Of a stretch of 5,125 bases of DNA, positions 1 to 5,125 are shown piece by piece. Position 1 is the first letter of the stretch, and each line of letters begins with the position of its first letter. Position numbers and translations under genes: made by a program. A model generated the notes under the pieces. It saw only the letters and a program-made list of their open reading frames with translations. It was not told the DNA's origin and ran no database searches. Source of the stretch: Gemmatimonadales bacterium (GTDB lineage: Bacteria; Gemmatimonadota; Gemmatimonadetes; Gemmatimonadales; GWC2-71-9); assembly GCA_013812695.1 (NCBI GenBank), contig JACCSZ010000156.1:1-5125 (forward strand), given 5' to 3'.

Positions 1-435
1 GTCGGCCCGGCGGACGTCGCCATCGTTCGCGCGCTGCTCGAGGAGATCGCGCCCGACCTCGTCTTCGTCGCCGGCGACCTGTCCGACCCGCACGGCACTC
101 ACCGGATGTGCAAGGAGGCGATCGACCGAGCGCTCGGCGAGTACGCGGCGGCCGGCGGCGGCCGCCCGGAAGTCTGGCTCTATCGCGGAGCGTGGCAGGA
201 ATGGCCGGTCACCGAGGCCACGTGGCTGGTGCCGCTGTCGCAGGAAGAACTCCGGCTCAAGATCCAGGCGATCTTCAAGCACCAGAGCCAGAAGGATTCG
301 GCGCCGTTTCCCGGGCCCGACGAGCGGGAGTTCTGGCAGCGGGTGGAGGCGCGGAATACGGGCACCGCGGCGGAGCTCGATCGGCTGGGGCTGGCGGAGT
401 ACTTCGCGATGGAGGCGTACGTGGTAGAGGGGTGA
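1..435 (+). CDS. PIG-L family deacetylase domain, C-terminal part (likely NagB/PIG-L fusion, glucosamine-6-phosphate deaminase-like); 5' end missing
   Basis: The reading frame is open from base 1 to a TGA at 433-435 and gives 144 residues, the C-terminus of a longer protein. Residues 24-37 read AGDLSDPHGTHRMC. The D-P-H-G-T-H segment (H31, H34) matches the second metal-binding motif of PIG-L/LmbE zinc deacetylases, which remove acetyl groups from N-acetylglucosamine-type substrates. Further on come WLYRGAWQEW (59-68) and IFKHQSQKD (91-99), and an end of the form LGLAEYFAMEAYV. From memory, these segments are typical of the fusion proteins of about 640-660 residues that join an N-terminal NagB-like sugar-phosphate isomerase/deaminase domain to a PIG-L domain, found in Bacteroidetes and Gemmatimonadota. 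That would put the protein in cytoplasmic amino-sugar catabolism. The NagB half and the first metal motif (HPDD type) lie outside the window, so the fusion is inferred and a free-standing PIG-L deacetylase is the alternative. The gene converges on the acetyltransferase downstream. Confidence 0.82.
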   Translation, partial: VGPADVAIVRALLEEIAPDLVFVAGDLSDPHGTHRMCKEAIDRALGEYAAAGGGRPEVWLYRGAWQEWPVTEATWLVPLSQEELRLKIQAIFKHQSQKDSAPFPGPDEREFWQRVEARNTGTAAELDRLGLAEYFAMEAYVVEG

Positions 436-483
436 CGAAAGGGGAGCGCGTCGGCGGCGGTGAGGTGGAAGTAAAGTGAATCG

Positions 484-570
484 CTGTCATCCCGAGCGCA
501 GCGAGGGATCTTGCTCGCCCGTCGTTCGAACTCGGCCGGGCAAGATCCCTCGCTGCGCTCGGGATGACAG
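484..570. repeat. Palindromic intergenic repeat ('HPERSEGS'-type), perfect 31-bp arms
   Basis: The left arm (484-514, starting CTGTCATCCCGAGCGCAGCG) and right arm (540-570) are exact reverse complements over 31 bp, separated by 25 bases. Part of that loop can pair too: 516-517 with 537-538 and 519-521 with 533-535. The arms match a dispersed repeat known from many bacterial genomes because its translation gives the spurious peptide HPERSEGS...ARDD. It lies 48 bases after the PIG-L stop and 14 bases before the 3' end of the convergent acetyltransferase, so transcripts from either side would form a strong hairpin. No T-run follows on either strand. It may act as a bidirectional transcription barrier or mRNA 3'-end stabiliser, but a selfish REP/MITE-like element is as likely an origin. 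Confidence 0.9.
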
Positions 571-584
571 GCGTTCGTCGAAGC

Positions 585-1169
585 TCACTCCGTCCGGAAG
601 AGCAGGTGCGCCACCCCGGCGTGCATCATTTCCCGCTCCTGGGCCAGCCCCGCTTTTTGAAACACGCGCTGGGACGCGAAGTGCGACGGCAGGGTGACCG
701 CCACGACCGAGCGCAGTCCCAGCCAGTCCCGTCCGATCGTCACACACGCTCGCGTCGCATCCGTGGCCAGCCCGCGCCCCCAGAACTCCGGGAAGAGCGC
801 GCACGCCAGCTCGACCTCGACCATCCCCTTGAGCGTCAGGTGCCGCAGGCCGGCCCGGCCGATGACTTGATCGGTGGCCGGCTCCCGCAGGATCCAGATC
901 CCGAAGCCGTGTTCGGTCCAATGCGCCAGGTTGCGCTCGAGGTATGTCTCGGTCTCCGCGTCGGTCCGGATCCCGCCGAGAGCCGCCATCATCCGCGCGT
1001 CCCGGTGCATTCGACGAATGGCCGGGCGGTGCGCTTCGATCAGGCGCTCGGCCTGGAGCCGGCGAAGTGAGAAGGTGTTCGGCGCCGTCTCGTACGGCGC
1101 AGGGCGGTCCATCGCTCTGCGTCGTGCCGTAGGCGCATCCATCACGGAATCCATCGCAGTGGCTCTCAT
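585..1169 (-). CDS. GNAT family N-acetyltransferase, RimJ/RimL-like (Acetyltransf_3)
   Basis: This 194-residue protein transfers an acetyl group from acetyl-CoA to an amine; the substrate cannot be told from sequence. The fold is visible in order: AERLIEAH (40-47), corresponding to the usual TERLxLR start of RimJ/RimL relatives; GFGIWILREPATDQVIGRAGL (88-108 region) forming the central strands; the acetyl-CoA pyrophosphate loop FWGRGLATDA (129-138, the R/QxxGxG/A motif); and SHFASQRVFQKAGL (162-175), equivalent to the NxASxRVxEKxGF motif. In that last motif the usual Asn is His163. The ATG at 1169 has AGG seven bases upstream and is the start used here. The ATG at 1112 (Met20) would give 175 residues, closer to family length, since residues 1-30 look unlike the family, but it has no clear ribosome site. 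The gene is transcribed alone, convergent with the PIG-L gene and divergent from the kinase. Confidence 0.88.
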   Translation of the reverse strand: MRATAMDSVMDAPTARRRAMDRPAPYETAPNTFSLRRLQAERLIEAHRPAIRRMHRDARMMAALGGIRTDAETETYLERNLAHWTEHGFGIWILREPATDQVIGRAGLRHLTLKGMVEVELACALFPEFWGRGLATDATRACVTIGRDWLGLRSVVAVTLPSHFASQRVFQKAGLAQEREMMHAGVAHLLFRTE

Positions 1170-1171
1170 CG

Positions 1172-1182
1172 TTACCTGGTAA
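1172..1182. promoter_or_regulatory. Small inverted repeat TTACC-T-GGTAA at the acetyltransferase ribosome-binding site
   Basis: TTACC (1172-1176) and GGTAA (1178-1182) form an 11-bp inverted repeat ending three bases upstream of the ATG at 1169 on the minus strand. It includes the AGG that would serve as the acetyltransferase Shine-Dalgarno. It could be a small operator, but an 11-bp palindrome can occur by chance. Confidence 0.25.
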
Positions 1183-1442
1183 ATCCCTTATCGCCGCTGA
1201 CGACGCGGCTGAAGTTGCTGCACGGCAATAGGTTACTGGGTATGGGCGGCACCGGCGCGACCGGTCCCCTCGTGGGTCGGCCAAGGCCTGGTCCAGTGCG
1301 GAGGAGAAGGGCCGAGCAGGACGAATCGAACAAGGATTTCCGCTGATGGCTCAACATGAAACATGCTCCCGGGTAAAGACAGTAACGCTCGAGCAACCAG
1401 GGTAAACCGCAGGCGTCAAGCAGATTTCAAGAGCCGGAAAGT

Positions 1443-1458
1443 TGTGATCTCCATCACG
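1443..1458. promoter_or_regulatory. Putative CRP/FNR-family binding site
   Basis: The sequence TGTGATCTCCATCACG contains the perfect inverted repeat GTGAT-N4-ATCAC (1444-1448 and 1453-1457). It matches the CRP consensus TGTGA-N6-TCACA at nine of ten defined positions; the last base is G instead of A. It lies directly upstream of the best -35 candidate for the kinase gene, where a class II CRP-type activator normally sits. The match to the consensus is seen directly. That a CRP-family protein binds here, and whether it activates or represses, is inferred. Confidence 0.5.
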
Positions 1459-1487
1459 TTGCGCGTTCGTCGCGCGGCTTGCAGTAT
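1459..1487 (+). promoter_or_regulatory. Weak sigma-70-type promoter candidate for the kinase operon
   Basis: TTGCGC at 1459-1464 can serve as a -35 element and CAGTAT at 1482-1487 as a -10, with 17 bases between them. Both match the consensus poorly, as expected of a promoter that depends on an activator. Transcription would then start near 1492-1495, placing the CRP-type palindrome about 42-45 bases upstream of the start. TATTAG at 1485-1490 is an alternative -10 but gives a spacing of 20. Confidence 0.25.
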
Positions 1488-1488
1488 T

Positions 1489-1495
1489 AGGAGGA
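1489..1495 (+). promoter_or_regulatory. Strong Shine-Dalgarno sequence (AGGAGGA) far from the chosen kinase start
   Basis: AGGAGGA is an ideal anti-16S match, but no ATG, GTG or TTG follows within normal distance. The first plausible in-frame start is the ATG at 1525, 29 bases after the motif. A weaker GGCGGG (1516-1521) is close to that ATG. Either the ribosome uses the weak site, a non-standard start is used, or the motif is coincidental. Confidence 0.35.
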
Positions 1496-1524
1496 ATCTT
1501 CTCTCACACTCCGACGGCGGGACG

Positions 1525-4500
1525 ATGGCTGCGACGCTCATCTGTCTGCACTGCGGCGGCGATTTCGACGACGGAGATCGCTTCTGCGCGCGGTGCGGCA
1601 GCGAAGCGCTCGCGTGCCCGAACTGCGACCGTCAACTCGTGCCCGGGGACCTCTCGTGCCCCCACTGCGGCACACCCGCCGAGCGTGTGTCCCTGCCCGA
1701 TCCGTCCACGACTCGAGGCGATGGTGCGTCGGCGCTGAGCGACATGATCGAGCGGCTCCGTCGCGTGACGCTGGGAGAGTTCGAGATCGGCCGCGAGCTC
1801 GGCCGCGGCGGAATGGCCGCCGTGTTCCTCGCGCATGAGATTTCGCTCGATCGCAAGGTCGCCATCAAGGTGATGTCGCCGGGCCTGATGCTGGGTGAGG
1901 GAATGGTGGACCGCTTCAAGCACGAGGCGATCACCATCGCCGGCCTGCACCACCCCAACATCGTGTCGGTCTATTCGGTGCGGCAGGCGGAAGGGCTGCA
2001 CTGCTTCGTCATGCGCTACGTGCGCGGGCGGTCGCTCGAGCAGGTGGCGCAGGAGGCGGGCCGGCTGCCGCTCGCGATCGTCCGGTCGATTCTCCACCAG
2101 GTCGGATCGGCCCTCACCTACGCCCATCGGTCCCGCGTCGTCCACCGGGACATCAAGCCCGCCAACATCCTGATCGATGAAGATGGCAACGCGGTCGTCA
2201 CCGATTTCGGCATCGCGAAGGCGGCCGAGCGGCCGAGCCAGACGCTCACCGGCGCGCTGGTGGGCACGCCGGCCTACATGAGCCCCGAGCAGTGCAGCGG
2301 CGCCGAAGTCACCGGCGCGTCGGACCAGTACGCGCTGGGCGCGGTGGCGTACGAGCTCCTGACGGGCGCACCGCCGTTCGCCGGCTCCACCCTCACGATC
2401 ATGCAGGCGCACGTCGAGCGGGCACCACGTCCGATCCAGGAGTTGTGGGGCGACTGCCCCCCCGAGGTCGAGGCCGCGATCCTCCGCATGCTCGAGAAAG
2501 ACCCCGCGGCCCGCTGGCCCCGGCTGGCCGACGCGATGGCGGCGCTGGGCGCGGCACCGCTCGCCGAGGAGGATCCGCTGCGGGCCGAGCTGATCGGGTA
2601 CGCCACGTCGGGCGGCGACGCATCGCTTTCCGAGGCGCCGACGCCGACGAGCCCCGCTCCGCGCACGCGCGCGTCGCCGCCGGGCGGCGGGCCCGTCCGG
2701 CCGGTGGGTGGCATCTCGATCATGCCCGCGCCCGCCGGTCTCGAGTCCGGCGACAGCTTCGCGCTCGTCGCCGTGATCCGCGGGCAGCACGGCACGCGGC
2801 TGCCGCCGCGGGCGGTCGAATGGAGCACCGATGCGCCCAGCGTGCTCCGCATCGACGGCGCCAGCGGCATCGCGAGCGCGGTGGCGTCCGGCTCGGCCGT
2901 CGTCACCGCCACCTGCAAGGGGATCACCGCGCTGCTCCGCGTCGAGGTTGCGCCGCCGAGAGCGGACGACATCGTCATCGAGCCGATGAACGAAGCGCTC
3001 CACGTGGGCGAGGAAATCCGGCTCGACGCCACGCCGCAGGACAAGCGGGGGTGGCCGGTCCCCCGGGCGGTCACCTGGCAGTCGGCCGACCCTGCGGTCG
3101 CGGCGGTGACCGCGGATGGCGCCATCGCCGGCCGGGCGCCGGGGACCGTGCGGATCACGGCCGCGTTGGACGACGCGCGGGCGAGCATCGTGATCCCCGT
3201 CCTTCCGCCGCGGGTCGCGATCGTGGACATCGCTGATCCGCCGGTCTCGGTGGTGGCGGGCCAGACCTTCCTGCTCGCCGCGCGCACCCTCGATCTCATG
3301 AACGCTCCCCTCCCCGGGCGGGCTCTGCTCTGGAGTACGAGCGACGTGAGCGTGGCGGTGGTGACGGCCGAGGGCCTGGTGGCGGCGCTGCAGCCGGGAT
3401 CGGTGGTGCTGACGGCCACGTGCGAAGGCGTTCGAGCCTCGGTCCGAATCGGCGTGGTGGCCGAGAGCCCGGCAGCGGTCACGGCGCCCGAGGTCCGGCA
3501 CGCGCCGCGCCGGCGGTCGCGCCGGGCGCGGCGACAGGCTTTACTCGCCGGTGGGACAGCGCTCTCGGCCGGCCTGCTCTGGCTGTGGCTCGCCCCCGCA
3601 CCGGTCGCCGGCCCGGCGGTCGGTGCCACGGGGAATGACGGGCGCGCCGGCTACCTCGCCGCCCCCGTTGGCGCCGATTCGTCGCCACCGTCCACCGTCG
3701 TCATCACCCGGCGGCCCAGCCGCGCGCTGCGCCCCGACAGTGCCACCGCCCTGGCCGCTGAAGTGCGGGACACCGCCGGGCGGATCGTGGAAGGTGCCGC
3801 GGTCGGCTGGAGCTCGAGCGACACGACCGTCGCGCGTGTCGATCGGGCGACCGGCCGGGTCGTGGCACTCCGCCCCGGACGCACTCAAGTCGTGGCAGCG
3901 AACGGACGCGGTCGGGACAGCGTGGTCATCGCCGTCCGGCGCGCCGGCGCCCGCGCCCCGGTCGCCGGCTCGATCGCGATCGCGGCGCTCCAGCCGCTGC
4001 CCACGGGTAACTCCGCCCTGCTCGCCGCCGTGGTCCTCGGTCCGGCGGGGGACACGCTGGCCGGCGCCGAAGTCACCTGGGCCTCGGGCAACCCGCAGGT
4101 GGCGACGGTCGAGCCGCTGACGGGCATGGCCCGCGGGCACGCGCCCGGCACCACGCTGATCCTGGCGCGGAGCGGCAATCAGACTTCGGCGGCCGAGCTG
4201 ACCGTGGTCGCGGGCGCGGTGGCCGCACTCGAGGTGCTCGGCGCGCGGCCGATGGCCGTCAGCGAAACGCTCGCGTTGCGCGTGGCGGCACGCGATCGGG
4301 AGGGAAAGCAGGTCAGCGATTTCCCGGTCGCTTGGACCAGCAGCAACGAGAGCGTCGCGGCGGTGGACGAGGGCACGGGTGCGGTGGTGGGGCGCGCGCC
4401 GGGCTCAGTCCGAATCATGGCCACCGCCGGCGCCGAGTCGGCGTGGACGCAGTTGACCGTGCTGCCCCGGCCCGAGCGCCTGCGGGCGCAGGACGGGAAC

Positions 4501-4872
4501 TCCGAGCGTCGGCAGGCGGAAACCTGGGTCGCGGCGGGGGTGGAGCAGTGCTACGGCGCGCTGCAGTCGAGGAACCTGGCGCGGCTCGGCCTGCTTTGGC
4601 GTCCGGTTTCCAGGTCCGACGAGAACAACCTGAAGCAGCTGACCCGGATCCTGCGAACCCCCGAGCTGGAAGCGGTCGTGGGCGAGCGGACCGACCGGCC
4701 CCCGACCATCGGCCCGCAGGCCGCGACGGCCGAGTTCACCGCGCCGCTCACGTGGAGAGAATCATCCGCCGGGCCGCGTACCAGCCATCTGGTGTTCCGG
4801 GCTGGGTTCGTCCGTACGCTGGACCGGTGGGAACTGTCCAGCTGCCGGGTCGTCGGCTCCCCCAGGCTCTGA
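1525..4872 (+). CDS. Transmembrane Ser/Thr protein kinase with zinc ribbons and six BIG2 Ig-like repeats
   Basis: This 1115-residue protein is a Hanks-type (PknB-like) kinase that phosphorylates Ser/Thr on protein targets. Two zinc ribbons open it (C7xxC10/C21xxC24 and C31xxC34/C45xxC48). The kinase domain spans about 86-342 and has every key residue: Gly loop GRGGM (93-97), Lys115, Glu134, HRDIKPAN with catalytic Asp209, DFG Asp227, SPE (253-255) and Asp267. Thr240, Thr242 and Thr248 lie in the activation loop. A Pro-rich linker (343-395) leads to three BIG2-like repeats (about 397-478, 483-562, 564-648). Next come an Arg-rich stretch (658-670), one membrane helix (673-693), three more repeats (723-804, 814-895, 898-980) and a C-terminal domain (985-1115). 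Conserved Trp residues (433, 518, 603, 762, 852, 937) mark the six repeats. The positive-inside rule puts the kinase in the cytoplasm. I chose the ATG at 1525 because the zinc ribbon starts there; extending to 1363 adds 54 unconserved residues across the regulatory region. The signal sensed is unknown. Confidence 0.93.
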   Translation: MAATLICLHCGGDFDDGDRFCARCGSEALACPNCDRQLVPGDLSCPHCGTPAERVSLPDPSTTRGDGASALSDMIERLRRVTLGEFEIGRELGRGGMAAVFLAHEISLDRKVAIKVMSPGLMLGEGMVDRFKHEAITIAGLHHPNIVSVYSVRQAEGLHCFVMRYVRGRSLEQVAQEAGRLPLAIVRSILHQVGSALTYAHRSRVVHRDIKPANILIDEDGNAVVTDFGIAKAAERPSQTLTGALVGTPAYMSPEQCSGAEVTGASDQYALGAVAYELLTGAPPFAGSTLTIMQAHVERAPRPIQELWGDCPPEVEAAILRMLEKDPAARWPRLADAMAALGAAPLAEEDPLRAELIGYATSGGDASLSEAPTPTSPAPRTRASPPGGGPVRPVGGISIMPAPAGLESGDSFALVAVIRGQHGTRLPPRAVEWSTDAPSVLRIDGASGIASAVASGSAVVTATCKGITALLRVEVAPPRADDIVIEPMNEALHVGEEIRLDATPQDKRGWPVPRAVTWQSADPAVAAVTADGAIAGRAPGTVRITAALDDARASIVIPVLPPRVAIVDIADPPVSVVAGQTFLLAARTLDLMNAPLPGRALLWSTSDVSVAVVTAEGLVAALQPGSVVLTATCEGVRASVRIGVVAESPAAVTAPEVRHAPRRRSRRARRQALLAGGTALSAGLLWLWLAPAPVAGPAVGATGNDGRAGYLAAPVGADSSPPSTVVITRRPSRALRPDSATALAAEVRDTAGRIVEGAAVGWSSSDTTVARVDRATGRVVALRPGRTQVVAANGRGRDSVVIAVRRAGARAPVAGSIAIAALQPLPTGNSALLAAVVLGPAGDTLAGAEVTWASGNPQVATVEPLTGMARGHAPGTTLILARSGNQTSAAELTVVAGAVAALEVLGARPMAVSETLALRVAARDREGKQVSDFPVAWTSSNESVAAVDEGTGAVVGRAPGSVRIMATAGAESAWTQLTVLPRPERLRAQDGNSERRQAETWVAAGVEQCYGALQSRNLARLGLLWRPVSRSDENNLKQLTRILRTPELEAVVGERTDRPPTIGPQAATAEFTAPLTWRESSAGPRTSHLVFRAGFVRTLDRWELSSCRVVGSPRL

Positions 4873-4881
4873 GCGGTCGCG

Positions 4882-5125
4882 GTGATCGTGTGCCGGACCC
4901 TCGGGCCGGTGGAGCTGACGGTCGACGGAGCTCCGGCCCCGGCCGAGATGCTCTGGCGGAAACACCTGGCCCTCCTCGTCTACCTCGCCCGTTCGCCACG
5001 CCTGACCCGAAGTCGTGAGCATCTGATCGGCCTGCTCTGGGCCGATCGGACCGAGGCCGCGGCCCGCCACTCGTTGAGCGAGGCGCTGCGGGTCATCCGC
5101 CGGCATGCCGGTCAGTCGGCCGTCG
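4882..5125 (+). CDS. SARP/AfsR-like (BTAD family) transcriptional regulator, N-terminal part; 3' end missing
   Basis: The frame from the GTG at 4882 stays open to the window end and gives 81 residues. They match the N-terminal OmpR/PhoB-type winged-helix DNA-binding domain of SARP-family regulators: RTLGPVELTVDG (5-16) is the first beta-strand block, followed by RKHLALLVYLARSP (26-39), LTRSREHLIGLLW (41-53) and ARHSLSEALRVIRR (61-74), which contains the recognition helix. Family members normally continue into a TPR-like BTAD domain, which lies beyond the window. The kinase TGA is nine bases upstream, so the two genes are very likely co-transcribed and perhaps translationally coupled; GAGCGG at 4871-4876 is a weak ribosome site. 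The GTG at 4888 is an alternative start. SARP regulators activate target promoters as DNA-binding proteins, and in Streptomyces AfsR is phosphorylated by Ser/Thr kinases. The targets here are unknown. Confidence 0.85.
   Translation, partial: MIVCRTLGPVELTVDGAPAPAEMLWRKHLALLVYLARSPRLTRSREHLIGLLWADRTEAAARHSLSEALRVIRRHAGQSAV

Larger units (their letters stand above)
1170..1524. other. Non-coding region between divergent acetyltransferase and kinase genes
   Basis: I see no credible gene in these 355 bases. The region is visibly less GC-rich than the genes around it, as expected for a regulatory region. Contents from left to right: the small inverted repeat at the acetyltransferase start; a short ACCGG-CGCGA-CCGGT hairpin (1251-1265); two GGGTAAA direct repeats 29 bases apart (1371-1377 and 1400-1406); a CRP/FNR-type palindrome (1443-1458); a weak promoter candidate (1459-1487); and a strong AGGAGGA (1489-1495). 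Short open frames on both strands have no family-like sequence and no ribosome site. No tRNA or riboswitch fold is recognisable by eye. Confidence 0.7.

Noticed and set aside
476..697. Plus-strand 73-codon frame beginning MNRCHPERSEGS
   Set aside because: It is the well-known spurious translation of the palindromic repeat and then runs antisense through the acetyltransferase 3' end.
487..1284. Minus-strand 265-codon frame overlapping the acetyltransferase
   Set aside because: It is an alternative frame of the same strand; the 585-1169 frame carries the GNAT motifs, and this one has none and ends inside the repeat.
1172..1396. Minus-strand 74-codon frame in the divergent intergenic region
   Set aside because: No family-like sequence and no Shine-Dalgarno; it occupies the regulatory region between two genes.
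1363..1524. Upstream ATG at 1363 as the kinase start, adding 54 residues
   Set aside because: There is no ribosome site before it, the added residues are Arg-rich and unlike any domain, and the span covers the CRP-type palindrome and promoter candidate.
1504..3501. A 665-codon open frame on the minus strand opposite the kinase gene, with a further 451-codon frame at 2274-3629
   Set aside because: Both lie fully antisense to a gene with clear domain matches. Their products are Arg/Ala/Gly-rich with no recognisable motif, which is typical of shadow frames in 70% GC DNA.
2700..4470. Repetitive Ala/Val/Gly-rich coding stretch considered as DNA-level tandem repeats or a CRISPR-like array
   Set aside because: The periodicity is at the protein level (about 85 residues). 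The DNA copies are diverged and there are no identical repeats with spacers.
4873..4881. Possible terminator between the kinase and the SARP-like gene
   Set aside because: Only nine bases separate stop and start, with no hairpin or T-run, so the genes are best read as one operon.

Overview
The window is about 70% G+C with compact genes. Its gene set fits a member of the Gemmatimonadota or a similar high-GC diderm soil lineage: a PIG-L domain that looks like the tail of a NagB/PIG-L fusion, a Ser/Thr kinase carrying bacterial Ig-like (BIG2) repeats, a SARP/BTAD-type regulator, and a palindromic repeat of the kind that gives the spurious peptide 'HPERSEGS'. The assignment rests on gene content remembered from that phylum, not on a phylogenetic marker, so it is a suggestion only.

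Layout. (1) Bases 1-435, plus strand: C-terminal 144 residues of a PIG-L/LmbE-type deacetylase domain, probably the end of a glucosamine-6-phosphate deaminase-like fusion. (2) 436-584: a short convergent intergenic gap dominated by a hairpin-forming inverted repeat with two perfect 31-bp arms (484-514 and 540-570). (3) 585-1169, minus strand: a complete GNAT acetyltransferase of the RimJ/RimL type. (4) 1170-1524: a 355-bp non-coding region between divergent genes, less GC-rich than its surroundings. It holds a CRP/FNR-type palindrome, a weak promoter candidate and an oddly placed Shine-Dalgarno sequence. (5) 1525-4872, plus strand: a complete 1115-residue transmembrane Ser/Thr protein kinase. 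In order it has two N-terminal zinc ribbons, a kinase domain with all key residues, a Pro-rich linker, three BIG2-like repeats, an Arg-rich stretch and one membrane helix, three more BIG2-like repeats, and a C-terminal alpha/beta domain. (6) 4882-5125 onward, plus strand: start of a GTG-initiated SARP/AfsR-like transcriptional regulator, nine bases after the kinase stop and cut by the window end.

How the parts may work together. The kinase and the SARP-like gene are almost certainly one transcription unit. A membrane kinase next to a SARP-type regulator recalls the AfsK-AfsR phosphorelay of Streptomyces, so the working idea is a one-membrane-pass sensor kinase that controls a SARP-type regulator, with the operon possibly under a CRP-family activator. 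The most unusual point is the kinase topology: Ig-like repeats are predicted on both sides of the membrane. The PIG-L and GNAT genes look unrelated to this pair.
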